A DNA stretch of 64,000 bases from the NCBI RefSeq assembly GCF_003008575.1, contig NZ_CP027667.1:934501-998500 (forward strand), written 5' to 3'. The notes below the pieces were generated by a model that worked only from the letters and a program-made list of their open reading frames with translations, made no database searches and had not been told where the DNA came from. The translations under genes were made by a program, and so were the position numbers. Within the stretch, counting starts at the first letter, position 1. The number at the start of each line of letters is the position of its first letter. This document shows, in pieces, positions 17,824 through 26,359 of the stretch. Source of the DNA: Melaminivora suipulveris. GTDB lineage: Bacteria > Pseudomonadota > Gammaproteobacteria > Burkholderiales > Burkholderiaceae_C.

Positions 17824-17918
17824 GCCTTAGGACTCGGATTATCGGCCGGAGGTTCCTGCCTCCGCAGGCTACAGCCCTACTTGCCTGACGTGAATCAAGG
17901 TGCGGCCGCCGCGCCCTT

Positions 17919-18551
17919 TCAGCGCAGGCCGGCGATGTAGTCGGACACCGCGCGGATCTCGCGGTCGTTCATCTTGGCGGCCACGTCCACCATCTGCGCG
18001 CTGTTGGCGCGCTTGCCCGAGCGGAACTCCATCAGCTGCTGGGAGGTGTAGTCGGCGTGCTGGCCCGACAGGCGCGGGTACTGCGCGGGGATACCGGCGC
18101 CGTTGGGACTGTGGCAGCCGGCGCAGGCGGCAATGCCACGCTCCTGGATGCCGCCGCGGTAGATGCGCTCGCCCAGGGCCACCAGGTCCTTGTCCTTGGC
18201 GAAGCCTTCCTTGGCCGGCTTGGAGGCCAGCCACGAGGAGATGTTGCGCATGTCGCCATCGCTCAGCATGGAGGCAAAGCCCTGCATGACGGCGCTTTGG
18301 CGCTTGCCGGACTTGAACTCCTGCAGCTGCTTGACCAGGTACTCGGGATGCTGCTGCGCCAGCTTGGGGTTGGCGGCGATGGTGGAGTTGCCGTCGGCCG
18401 CGTGGCAGGCCACGCACACCGTGCTGTACTTGGCCTCGCCCTGAGCCAGGTCGGGCTTGGCCGGCGCCTTGGGCGCTGCGTCCGCAGCGGCGGCCGAAAG
18501 GGCGGGGGCTGCAAGCGCGGCAGCCATCAGCAGGGAGGCGAGCAACTTCAT
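17919..18551 (-). CDS. Diheme cytochrome c4
   Basis: 210 residues. A Sec signal peptide (to about residue 22) is followed by two c-type heme domains: Cys46-Cys49-His50 and Cys143-Cys146-His147, each with a distal Met in the 'M.GFASMLSDGDMRNISSWL' and 'MVDVAAKMNDREIRAVSDYI' regions. c4 is a periplasmic electron carrier to terminal oxidases. The start at 18551 gives a normal signal; the longer frame extends across the intergenic region towards engB. Confidence 0.93.
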   Translation of the reverse strand: MKLLASLLMAAALAAPALSAAAADAAPKAPAKPDLAQGEAKYSTVCVACHAADGNSTIAANPKLAQQHPEYLVKQLQEFKSGKRQSAVMQGFASMLSDGDMRNISSWLASKPAKEGFAKDKDLVALGERIYRGGIQERGIAACAGCHSPNGAGIPAQYPRLSGQHADYTSQQLMEFRSGKRANSAQMVDVAAKMNDREIRAVSDYIAGLR

Positions 18552-18655
18552 ATCGTGGACTGGTTCTTGTGTGAAGGGCGCAAAACCCCGCGATTCTACA
18601 ATGCACGCCAACGCGGCCCCGCGCCGCTCCCCTGCCCCGTGAACTGCCCGCTTTG

Positions 18656-19372
18656 ATGACTTCTCCCCCCGCCGCGCCCGTCCCAACCGCTCCCGACGCC
18701 AAGACCGCCCTGGGCTGGATGCACACCGCGCGCTTTCTGACCACGGCCGCGCAACTGCACCAGCTGCCCGCCATCGCCGTGCCCGAGATCGCCTTCGTCG
18801 GCCGCTCCAACGCCGGCAAGTCCACCTGCATCAACACCCTGACGCAGCAGCGCCAGCTGGCGTTTGCCTCCAAGAAGCCCGGCCGCACGCAGCACATCAA
18901 CCTGTTCGCCCTGGGCCGTCAGGGCGAGATGGACGCCGTGCTGGCCGACCTGCCCGGCTACGGCTACGCCGCCGTCTCGCGGGACGACAAGCTGCGCTGG
19001 CAGCGCGTGATGCTCAACTACCTGATGCAGCGGAGCAGCCTGACGGCCATCGTGCTGCTGTGCGACCCGCGCCTGGGACTGACCGAGCTCGACGAGGCGC
19101 TGCTGGAGGCCGTGCGCCCGCGCGTCGAGGACGGCCTGAAGTTCCTGGTGCTGCTGACCAAGGCCGACAAGCTCACCCGCGCCGAGCAGGCCAGGGTGCT
19201 GTCGATCACGCGTCTGCAGGCCGGCGGCGGCGAGGTGCGGATGTTCTCGGCCCTGAAGCGCCAGGGCGTGGACGAGGTGGCGCAGCTGCTGTGGCAATGG
19301 GCCCATCCGCCCGTGGCTGCAACTCCGCCCGCGCCGCCCGGCGAGCCGGAATCCGAGCCAGATGTGCCCTGA
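18656..19372 (+). CDS. engB: Ribosome biogenesis GTPase YihA/EngB
   Basis: 238 residues. G1 is GRSNAGKST (49-57), followed by 'KPGRTQHIN' (G2), 'DLPGYGYA' (G3) and 'TKADKL' (G4). EngB is an essential GTPase in large-subunit assembly. The ATG at 18656 is preferred over the TTG one codon upstream. It is divergent from cytochrome c4. The C-terminal tail is rich in Pro and Glu. Confidence 0.95.
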   Translation: MTSPPAAPVPTAPDAKTALGWMHTARFLTTAAQLHQLPAIAVPEIAFVGRSNAGKSTCINTLTQQRQLAFASKKPGRTQHINLFALGRQGEMDAVLADLPGYGYAAVSRDDKLRWQRVMLNYLMQRSSLTAIVLLCDPRLGLTELDEALLEAVRPRVEDGLKFLVLLTKADKLTRAEQARVLSITRLQAGGGEVRMFSALKRQGVDEVAQLLWQWAHPPVAATPPAPPGEPESEPDVP

Positions 19373-19403
19373 GCCGGCGTACATCAAGCGCTGTTAGCTA
19401 CAC
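19370..19403 (-). repeat. Dispersed intergenic repeat, partial copy 4
   Basis: Shortened minus-orientation copy with AGCGCTTGAT, ACGCCGGCTCA and GTAGCTAAC. It begins at the engB stop codon. Confidence 0.6.
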
Positions 19404-19421
19404 TTTTTGAAGACCCACACC

Positions 19422-20333
19422 ATGCAGATCGACACCCTGGTCCACGCCCTGCCCCACGGCATCGATCTGCACTGCCGCGTGGCCGGCGAGCCGGGCCGGC
19501 CGCTGCTGCTGTTCCTGCACGGCTTTCCCGAGGGCGCCTTCGTCTGGGACCCGCTGCTGGCGCATTTCTCCGATGCGGCGCAGGGCGGCTGGCGCTGCGT
19601 GGCCCCCTTTCTGCGCGGCTACGCGCCTTCCAGCGCGCCGCCGGACGTGAGTGCCTACCGCGCCAAGGCGCTGGTGCAGGACATCGCCGCGCTGATCGCC
19701 CACGAGGCCGGCGCGCAGGGCAGCGCCGCCGCCGTGGTGGCGCACGACTGGGGCGGCGCCCTGGCCTGGAACCTGGCGGCCCTGCAGCCCGAACTGCTGC
19801 AGCGCCTGATGATCCTGAACGCCCCGCACCCCGGCGCCTTCCTGCGCGAATTGCAGGGAAATCCGGCGCAGCAGGAGGCCAGCCGCTACATGCACTTCCT
19901 GTGCCGGCCGGACGCCGAGGCGCTGCTGGCCGCGGATGGCTTTCGCCGGCTGGAGGGTTTCTTCGCACGCCCCGGCGGCGACCTGCCCGACTGGTACACG
20001 CCGGCGCTGCGACAGCGCTACCACGAGCTGTGGAGCGCCGGCCTCACCGGCCCGTGCAACTATTACCGCGCCAGCCCGCGACGCCCGCCGCGCGAGGGCG
20101 AGGCACCGGTGCAGCTGCCGCCCGAGCTGCTCAAGGTGAGCGTGCCGACGCTGGTCTTGTGGGGCCTGGAAGATCCGGCCCTGCTGCCCACGCTGCTGGA
20201 CGGGCTGGACGCCTGGGTGCCACGGCTGCGGGTGCAGCCACTGCCGGGCGCCAGCCACTGGATCGTGCACGAACAGGAGCACCGGGTGATGCTGGCGCTG
20301 ACCGGGCTGCTCGCCGACGATCATCAAGTTTGA
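19422..20333 (+). CDS. Alpha/beta hydrolase, epoxide-hydrolase-like
   Basis: 303 residues. The oxyanion motif HGFPEGAF, the nucleophile elbow 'VVAHDWGGALAW' with Asp (as in soluble epoxide hydrolases and haloalkane dehalogenases), an acid region 'LWGLEDPALL' and the catalytic His in 'GASHWIVHEQ' make a complete active site. The substrate is not known. The ATG at 19422 is chosen; an upstream TTG at 19407 lies in the repeat region. Its TGA stop lies inside intergenic repeat copy 5. Confidence 0.8.
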   Translation: MQIDTLVHALPHGIDLHCRVAGEPGRPLLLFLHGFPEGAFVWDPLLAHFSDAAQGGWRCVAPFLRGYAPSSAPPDVSAYRAKALVQDIAALIAHEAGAQGSAAAVVAHDWGGALAWNLAALQPELLQRLMILNAPHPGAFLRELQGNPAQQEASRYMHFLCRPDAEALLAADGFRRLEGFFARPGGDLPDWYTPALRQRYHELWSAGLTGPCNYYRASPRRPPREGEAPVQLPPELLKVSVPTLVLWGLEDPALLPTLLDGLDAWVPRLRVQPLPGASHWIVHEQEHRVMLALTGLLADDHQV

Positions 20334-20383
20334 TAGCGGCCTGCGCTTTCCCCACGCCGGCTGACCCTGCTTTTCGCTCTCAA
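20322..20383 (+). repeat. Dispersed intergenic repeat, copy 5
   Basis: Plus-orientation copy (TGATAGC, ACGCCGGCTGA, CTTTTCGCTCTCAA). It contains the stop codons of both convergent neighbours, the hydrolase at 20331-20333 and the acyltransferase at 20380-20382. Confidence 0.75.
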
Positions 20384-21246
20384 TAGAGCGAGGGCCGCCC
20401 CTGCGGCCGGGTCTTGAAGCGCCGGTGCACCCAGTAGTACTGCGCCGGCATGGTGCGGATCGCCGCCTCCAGCTCGCGGTTCATGCGCGCCGTGTCCGCG
20501 ATGTGGTCGTCGGTGGGAAAGTGCTCCCACGCCGGCGTCAGCACGGCCTCGTAGCCGCCCGGCGTCATGCGGCTGTACAGGGCGACGACCTTGGCCTTGC
20601 CGAGCCGGGCAAAGCGCGACAGCGAGGGAATGGTCGCCGCATCGGGCACGGCAAAGAAGGGCACGAAGACCGAATCGCCCGGCCCGTAGTCCATGTCGGG
20701 CAGCAAATACAACAGGCCGCCCTTCCTCACGCACGAGATGATGGGTTTGACGCCATCGGCGCGGTTGAGCATGCGCACCTTGCCAAAGCGCTGGCGCCCG
20801 GCCATGAACCATTGGTCCAGCACCGGATTGGGATGCGTGGCGAAGATCGAGGTGAACTCACGCGTGGTGTTCAGAGGCAGCGCCAGACCGCCCGCGTCCA
20901 TGCTGTAGAAATGCGGCGCGAAAACGATGGTTGGCGCGTCGCCCTCCAGCTCATGCAGCGCGCCGCTGAGCTTGACCCGGCTGCGAACCAGCGCCTCCGA
21001 GCCCGACCACAGCCAGCCCCGGTCCAGGAAGGTCTGGCAAAACACCTCGAACGACTCGCGCGCCCAGGCGCGCCGCTGGTCCTCGGGCACCTCGGGAAAG
21101 CACAGCTCCAGATTGCGCAGCGCCACCCGCCGGCGCGGCGCCGCCAGCACGAACAGCACGCGGCCGATCCACGCGCCCAGCGCGCGCAGCAGAGGCAGCG
21201 GCAGCCGGCCCAGCAAGTTGAGCAGGGCGATGCCCAGACGCGCCAT
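20380..21246 (-). CDS. LpxL/HtrB-family lipid A acyltransferase, second of a tandem pair
   Basis: 288 residues. A short hydrophobic N-terminus (membrane anchor) is followed by the acyltransferase catalytic H-X4-D motif 'APHFYSMD' and the 'LLPDMDYGPGDSVFVPFF' region. These inner-membrane enzymes add secondary acyl chains to Kdo2-lipid A. The start overlaps the stop of the preceding acyltransferase (TGATG). Which chain or position it modifies cannot be told from sequence alone. Confidence 0.88.
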   Translation of the reverse strand: MARLGIALLNLLGRLPLPLLRALGAWIGRVLFVLAAPRRRVALRNLELCFPEVPEDQRRAWARESFEVFCQTFLDRGWLWSGSEALVRSRVKLSGALHELEGDAPTIVFAPHFYSMDAGGLALPLNTTREFTSIFATHPNPVLDQWFMAGRQRFGKVRMLNRADGVKPIISCVRKGGLLYLLPDMDYGPGDSVFVPFFAVPDAATIPSLSRFARLGKAKVVALYSRMTPGGYEAVLTPAWEHFPTDDHIADTARMNRELEAAIRTMPAQYYWVHRRFKTRPQGRPSLY

Positions 21247-22106
21247 CACGCGCCGGCCTCCGCAGGGGCGACATGCGGCTCGCTGCGCGGCTCTTTGTAG
21301 CGCGCGTAGCCCCACAGGTATTGTTCGGGCGACTGGCGGATCAGCCGCTCCATGGCCGCGTTGATCTGGTGCACTCCGTCCTCCAGCCCGCGCGCCAGCG
21401 GCTCGCCCAGCGCCTCCAGGTGCAGGCGGTAGCCGCGTCCCCAGGCCAGGCGCTCGCAGCGCGCCAGGATGATCGCGGCGCCCGTCTGCTGCGCCAGGCG
21501 CGCGGCCAGCGTCATGGTGTAGGCCGGCCGCCCGAAGAACGGCGACCACAGGCCCAGGCCCTGGGGCGGCACCTGGTCGGGCAGCAGGCCCACGGCCTGG
21601 CCGTGGCGCAGGCTTTTCAGCATCTGGCGCACGCCGTTGAGCGTGGTGGGCACCGCCGTGATGCCGCTGCGGCTGCGCGCCGTGCGCATGAGCTTTGCCA
21701 GCCAGGGCTGGCGCGCCGGCCGGTACAGGATGGTGAACGGCCCGTGCGCGCCGGCCCAGCGGCGCGCGCCTTCCTGGATGGACATCTCGAAGCAGCCGAT
21801 GTGCGGCGTCAAAAAGACGATGCCACGCCCCTGGGCCCAGGCCTGCTCGACACACTCGGTGCCCACGGCCTCGCAGCGCGGCGGCTCGCTGGCCAGCCAC
21901 AGGCGCGGCGTCTCGGCCACCATGCGCCCGGCGTGCGCCACGGCGGCGCGCACCTGGCCAAAGGCATAGCCCGCCTGCGCCGCATTGGCCAGGAAACGCC
22001 GCCGGTAGGTCGGCGAGGCCAGGAATGCCACCCAGCCCAGCATCGCGCCGATGGCGTGCAACAACGGCAGCGGCAGGGCCGAAAAAAGGCGAAACGCGAA
22101 AGGCAT
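21246..22106 (-). CDS. LpxL/HtrB-family lipid A acyltransferase, first of a tandem pair
   Basis: 286 residues. It has an H-X4-E motif in 'TPHIGCFE', 'GLLPDQVPPQGLGLWSPFFG' and a C-terminal 'QYLWGYARYK', all typical of LpxL/LpxM enzymes. The ATG at 22106 is chosen because the far longer open frame extends antisense through metK. It is divergent from metK, a common pairing in Burkholderiales. The two copies differ clearly from one another, so they are probably not functionally redundant. Confidence 0.88.
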   Translation of the reverse strand: MPFAFRLFSALPLPLLHAIGAMLGWVAFLASPTYRRRFLANAAQAGYAFGQVRAAVAHAGRMVAETPRLWLASEPPRCEAVGTECVEQAWAQGRGIVFLTPHIGCFEMSIQEGARRWAGAHGPFTILYRPARQPWLAKLMRTARSRSGITAVPTTLNGVRQMLKSLRHGQAVGLLPDQVPPQGLGLWSPFFGRPAYTMTLAARLAQQTGAAIILARCERLAWGRGYRLHLEALGEPLARGLEDGVHQINAAMERLIRQSPEQYLWGYARYKEPRSEPHVAPAEAGA

Positions 22107-22253
22107 TAAAATGCGCGGCTGTCGCCGAGTTAAATGAGCAACTTGCAGGGCGACGTTAAACACAACTGCTAAAGCGTTCGCCATGAGGCTCCCGCAGGGC
22201 TTTGGGCAACGCCCAATACAAGCTGCTGACGAAAAACACCGGAGTTTATTCAA
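22107..22253 (+). promoter_or_regulatory. Structured metK leader with complement to the start codon region
   Basis: Three features are visible: an extended stem GTCGCC (22121-22126)/GGCGAC (22149-22154) with an inner GAGTT/AACTT helix; the sequence CGTTCGCCAT (22175-22184), which is the exact reverse complement of metK bases 22254-22263 including the ATG; and a perfect hairpin TTGGGC-AAC-GCCCAA (22202-22216). A GGAG Shine-Dalgarno is at 22241-22244. This is compatible with an RNA switch that hides the start codon. I could not match it to a named riboswitch class. Confidence 0.5.
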
Positions 22254-23444
22254 ATGGCGAACGACTTCCTCTTCACGTCCGAATCGGTCTCGGAGGGCCA
22301 CCCCGACAAGGTGGCCGACCAGATCTCGGACGCCATCCTGGATGCCATCCTCACCGTCGACCCACGCGCTCGCGTGGCCGCCGAGACGCTGGTCAACACC
22401 GGCCTGGTGGTGCTGGCCGGCGAGATCAGCCTGCGCTCGGACGCGCACACGCCCGACTACATCCAGATCGCGCGCGACACCATCCGCCGCATCGGCTACG
22501 ACAACACCGAGTACGGCATCGATCACAAAGGCTGCGCGGTGCTGGTGGCCTACGACAAGCAAAGCAACGACATCGCCCAGGGCGTGGACCACGCCAGCGA
22601 CGACCACCTGAACACCGGCGCCGGCGACCAGGGCCTGATGTTCGGCTACGCCTGCGACGAGACGCCCGAGCTGATGCCCGCGCCACTGCACTACGCGCAC
22701 CGCCTGGTCGAACGCCAGGCGCAACTCAGGAAGGACGGCCGCCTGCCCTTCCTGCGCCCCGACGCCAAGAGCCAGGTGACCATGCGCTACGTCGACGGCA
22801 AGCCGCACTCGATCGACACCGTGGTGCTGTCCACCCAGCACAGCCCCGACCAGAGCGAGAACGCCACGACCATGAAGGCCAGCTTCGTCGAGGCCGTGAT
22901 CGAGGAAATCATCAAACCGGTGCTGCCCAAGGAGTGGCTGCATGACACCAAGTATTTGATCAATCCCACCGGCCGCTTCGTCGTCGGCGGCCCGCAGGGC
23001 GACTGCGGCCTGACCGGGCGCAAGATCATCGTCGACACCTACGGCGGCGCCTGCCCGCACGGCGGCGGCGCGTTCTCGGGCAAGGACCCGACCAAGGTCG
23101 ACCGCTCGGCCGCGTATGCCGCGCGCTACGTGGCCAAGAACATCGTCGCCGCAGGCCTGGCACGCCAGTGCCAGATCCAGCTGGCCTATGCCATCGGCGT
23201 GGCGCGGCCGATGAACATCACCGTGTACACCGAAGGCACGGGCGTCATCCCCGACGCGCAGATCGCCGCGCTGGTGCAGGAGCACTTCGACCTGCGGCCC
23301 AAGGGCATCATCCAGATGCTGGACCTGCTGCGCCCGATCTACGCGAAGACCGCCGCCTACGGCCACTTCGGCCGCGAGGAGCCCGAGTTCACCTGGGAGA
23401 GGACGGACAAGGCCCAGGCGCTGCGCGCAGCGGCGGGGCTATGA
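22254..23444 (+). CDS. metK: S-adenosylmethionine synthetase
   Basis: 396 residues. Family signatures are complete: '[21 protein letters not shown]' start, '[12 protein letters not shown]' and the P-loop-like 'GGGAFSGKD'. It makes SAM from methionine and ATP. The GGAG at 22241 gives a normal ribosome site. The leader can pair with the first ten bases of the gene, which may control its translation. Confidence 0.97.
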   Translation: MANDFLFTSESVSEGHPDKVADQISDAILDAILTVDPRARVAAETLVNTGLVVLAGEISLRSDAHTPDYIQIARDTIRRIGYDNTEYGIDHKGCAVLVAYDKQSNDIAQGVDHASDDHLNTGAGDQGLMFGYACDETPELMPAPLHYAHRLVERQAQLRKDGRLPFLRPDAKSQVTMRYVDGKPHSIDTVVLSTQHSPDQSENATTMKASFVEAVIEEIIKPVLPKEWLHDTKYLINPTGRFVVGGPQGDCGLTGRKIIVDTYGGACPHGGGAFSGKDPTKVDRSAAYAARYVAKNIVAAGLARQCQIQLAYAIGVARPMNITVYTEGTGVIPDAQIAALVQEHFDLRPKGIIQMLDLLRPIYAKTAAYGHFGREEPEFTWERTDKAQALRAAAGL

Positions 23445-23609
23445 GCGCCGCGTTTGCCGCCAGGCAAACCCTGGGCTTTGGGGCGAAGTTCATATCGCGC
23501 AGCGATGTGAACGCAGACCACAAGGCCGCCGCCCTGCGCCAGGCAGCGGGTCAGTAAGCGCAGCCATGCAGCGCCGCCGGACCACTTTGTATCCGGGAGG
23601 CCGCGCGCT

Positions 23610-24341
23610 GTGAGCGCGGCCAGCGGCGTTGCCATGTGGCGCTGCCTGGTCATCGAGGACGACCAGGCCAACGCCCGCTTCATCGCCGACGGACTGCGTG
23701 AGCTGGGCCACATCGCCGTGGTCTGCCACGACGGTGCGCAGGCCCTGGCGCGCGCCAGCACCGAATCCTGGGACCTGATCATCCTGGACCGCATGCTGCC
23801 GCACGGCGTCGACGGCCTGTCCATCCTGGCCACGCTGCGCGGCCTGGGCAAGAAGACGCCCGTGATCGTGCTCAGCGCCCTGAGCGCGCTCGACGAGCGC
23901 GTGCGCGGCCTCAAAGCCGGCGGCGATGATTACCTGACCAAGCCCTTCGCCTTCACCGAGCTGGCCGCGCGCGCCGAGGCGCTGGTGCGACGCGCCCGCC
24001 CCGGCCCGGAAATCCGCGTGCTGGAGTTCGCCGACCTGCGGCTCGACCTGGCGCGCCGCCAGGTGCAGCGCGGCGCGCGCGCCATCACCCTGCAGCCGCG
24101 CGAGTTCCGGCTGCTGGCGTTCTTCATGCTGCACGCGCAGCAGAATTTAACCCGCGCCATGCTGCTGGAGGCGGTGTGGGACTACCACTTCGATCCGCAG
24201 ACCAACGTCATCGACGTGCAGGTCAGCCGCCTGCGCGCCAAGCTCAGCGCCGCCGGCGAGCCGCCGCTGATCCAGACCGTGCGCGGCGTGGGCTACCGGC
24301 TGGCGCTGCCGGACGCGCCTGACGCCGCCGACGCGCCCTGA
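23610..24341 (+). CDS. OmpR-family response regulator
   Basis: 243 residues. The receiver domain has the acidic pair E-D-D (16-18), phospho-acceptor Asp60 in 'LIILDRMLP' and Lys in 'YLTKPF'; the C-terminus is an OmpR/PhoB winged helix ('VIDVQVSRLRAKL...IQTVRGVGYRL'). The GTG at 23610 has a GGGAGG at 23595-23600; an ATG at 23634 is the alternative. Its stop overlaps the sensor kinase start. Position before tctBA suggests a TctD-like role, but the ligand is not evident. The 165-base gap before it holds nothing recognisable. Confidence 0.88.
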   Translation: MSAASGVAMWRCLVIEDDQANARFIADGLRELGHIAVVCHDGAQALARASTESWDLIILDRMLPHGVDGLSILATLRGLGKKTPVIVLSALSALDERVRGLKAGGDDYLTKPFAFTELAARAEALVRRARPGPEIRVLEFADLRLDLARRQVQRGARAITLQPREFRLLAFFMLHAQQNLTRAMLLEAVWDYHFDPQTNVIDVQVSRLRAKLSAAGEPPLIQTVRGVGYRLALPDAPDAADAP

Positions 24342-25711
24342 TGCACTGGCTGCGCGCCCTGTGGGCGTCCACCGGCTTTCGCCTGGCGGCGCACGTGGCG
24401 CTGCTGGTCAGCCTGACCATTTTGGCGACGCTGGCGGTGGTCTATCTGCAGACCGTGGGTGTCATGCAGCAGCGCATGGCGCGCGCCGTGGCACTGGACA
24501 TGCAGCGGCTGACGCAGCGTTTCGACCAGGGCGGCGTGACGGCGCTGGCAGCCGCCATCGAATCCAGCCGCGCGCGCGGCCTGGCCGAGGGCGACGAGCT
24601 GCACCTGCTGCTGGACGCCGCCGGCCACCGCCTGGCGGGCAACATCGAGCCCTTCGCCGCCGAGCTACCCCGGCGCGATGCGACGCTGCAGCGCCCGGTG
24701 CTGCTGCGCGGGCGCAGCGTGGCGGCTTACCTGCAGCTGCGCCGCCTGGCCGATGGCAGCGTGCTGGTGGTCGGGCGGGACATGCGCGACCAGCAGGCCG
24801 TCGAATCCCTGGTCATGCAGGCCAGCCTGGCGGCCATGCTGGTGTCGGCCTTCTTGCTGATCGGCGGCATCTTCATCTTTCGCCAGCGGCTGGAGCGCGC
24901 CGTCTCGGGCATACGCCAGACGGCCGAGCGCATCGGCGCCGGGCAGCTGCAGGCACGCGTGGCGGTCGACGACGAGCCCGACGAGTTCGCGCTGCTGAGC
25001 CAGGACATCAACCGCATGCTGGACCGCATGCAGGCACTGATGGACGGCGTGCGCCATGTCAGCGACACCATCGCCCACAACCTGCGCACGCCGCTCACGC
25101 GCGTGCTGCTGCGCCTGCAGCGGCACGCCAGCCAACCTTCCGATGACGCGACGCTGCGCGCCGTGCTGCAGGACAGCGCTGCCGACCTGCAGGAACTGGC
25201 CGCGACGTTCGAAAAGCTGCTGCGCATCGCCGAGGCCGAGGCCGGCACGCGGCGCATGCCTTTCGAGACGGTGGACATGCAGACCATCGCGCGCGATGTC
25301 TGCGAGCTGTACCAGCCCCTGGCCGAGGACGCCGGGCAGACACTGGTCCATGAGGACGGCCTGCCGGCCCTGGTGCAGGGCGACGCCAGTCTGCTGGCCA
25401 GCGCCGTGGCCAACCTGGTGGACAACGCACTCAAGCACGGCGGCGCCGCCACGCGCGTGACGCTGCGCGTGCGGCACCAGGGCGGGCGGCTGGGGCTCAT
25501 CGTCCAGGACGACGGGCCCGGCGTGCCGCAGCACGAACTGACCCGCCTGGGCCTGCGCTTTCACCGCCTGAACGCGGAAGTGCCCGGCCAGGGGCTGGGC
25601 CTGGCCAGCGTGCGCGCCATCGCAGCGTTGCACGGCGGGGCGCTGCGCCTTGAGGATGGCGCGCCCGGCCTGCGCGCCATCCTCGAGCTGCCGCAGCCGG
25701 CGCCGGCCTGA
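24341..25711 (+). CDS. Membrane sensor histidine kinase
   Basis: 456 residues. It has two membrane helices (about 17-38 and 160-185) flanking a small periplasmic domain, then a HAMP domain, a HisKA domain with His246 in 'SDTIAHNLRTPLTRVL', and a HATPase domain with N-box 'NLVDNALKHGG', 'DDGPGVP' and 'GQGLGLA'. It is translationally coupled to the response regulator (TGATG) and followed by tctBA, so it may sense a carboxylate; this is inference from position. Confidence 0.88.
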   Translation: MHWLRALWASTGFRLAAHVALLVSLTILATLAVVYLQTVGVMQQRMARAVALDMQRLTQRFDQGGVTALAAAIESSRARGLAEGDELHLLLDAAGHRLAGNIEPFAAELPRRDATLQRPVLLRGRSVAAYLQLRRLADGSVLVVGRDMRDQQAVESLVMQASLAAMLVSAFLLIGGIFIFRQRLERAVSGIRQTAERIGAGQLQARVAVDDEPDEFALLSQDINRMLDRMQALMDGVRHVSDTIAHNLRTPLTRVLLRLQRHASQPSDDATLRAVLQDSAADLQELAATFEKLLRIAEAEAGTRRMPFETVDMQTIARDVCELYQPLAEDAGQTLVHEDGLPALVQGDASLLASAVANLVDNALKHGGAATRVTLRVRHQGGRLGLIVQDDGPGVPQHELTRLGLRFHRLNAEVPGQGLGLASVRAIAALHGGALRLEDGAPGLRAILELPQPAPA

Positions 25712-25890
25712 AGCACGCGCCTCGCCGGGCCGGCCGACGGCGGCCGGAACATGGACAAACGGCAATGTTTTGGCAATGCCGCGCCAGGGCCTTCCTTCCT
25801 ACCATGACTCGGGGTTTTTTCCTGCAAGGCCGGGCCGGCGTGTGCTGCCGGCACGGCGCTGTCTTTTTGCTGTCTTTCCCGAGGTATGCC

Positions 25891-26355
25891 ATGCATTTCA
25901 AGACCAATCGCCGCGAGCTTTTGAGCGCGGCCCTGATGCTGACCATAGGCGCCGCGGCCGCCTGGGGCGGCACGCACTACGAGGTGGGCACGCTGGCCCG
26001 CATGGGGCCGGGCTTTTTCCCGGTGGCGCTGGGCGCCACGCTGATGCTGCTGGCGCTGCTGATGGTGTTCACCCCGGTCACGGCCGAGGACGAAGCCGCC
26101 GCCGGCGGCGCGCGCGAGCCGGCCAACACGCGGGCGTGGATTTGTGTCACCGCCGGCGTCATCGCCTTCATCGTGCTGGGCTCGCTGGGCGGGCTGGTGC
26201 CGGGCACCTTCGCGCTGGTGCTGCTGTCGGCCTTTGGCGACCAGCGCAACACCGCCAGCGCCTGCGTGCTGCTGGCCGCCGGCGTGACGCTGCTGGCCGT
26301 GGTGCTGTTCCGCCTGCTGCTGCAGATCCAGATCCCCCTGTTCACCTGGATGTGA
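25891..26355 (+). CDS. tctB: Tripartite tricarboxylate transporter small membrane subunit TctB
   Basis: 154 residues with four predicted membrane helices; the early 'MGPGFFPV.LG..L.LL.L' pattern is typical of TctB. The ATG at 25891 has a GAGG ribosome site at 25881. It partners TctA. No periplasmic TctC gene occurs in this window. The 179-base gap upstream contains a GCCGGC hairpin but no clear promoter. Confidence 0.85.
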   Translation: MHFKTNRRELLSAALMLTIGAAAAWGGTHYEVGTLARMGPGFFPVALGATLMLLALLMVFTPVTAEDEAAAGGAREPANTRAWICVTAGVIAFIVLGSLGGLVPGTFALVLLSAFGDQRNTASACVLLAAGVTLLAVVLFRLLLQIQIPLFTWM

Positions 26356-26359
26356 TGCC

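Noticed and set aside
17884..17899. Another copy of the dispersed repeat near the end of the cytochrome c4 gene (CTTGATTCACGTCAGG).
   Set aside because: Only the core octamer region matches; no hairpin or second block.
22107..22253. Naming the metK leader as a SAM or SAH riboswitch.
   Set aside because: No consensus core of the classes I know could be matched; only the pairing potential is seen.
22183..22611. An upstream frame starting in the metK leader and running through metK in another frame.
   Set aside because: No ribosome site, and its product is low-complexity shadow sequence; metK has the proper start and Shine-Dalgarno.
23445..23609. A 38-codon frame after metK as a small gene.
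   Set aside because: No ribosome site or recognisable product; it probably is spacer before the response regulator.
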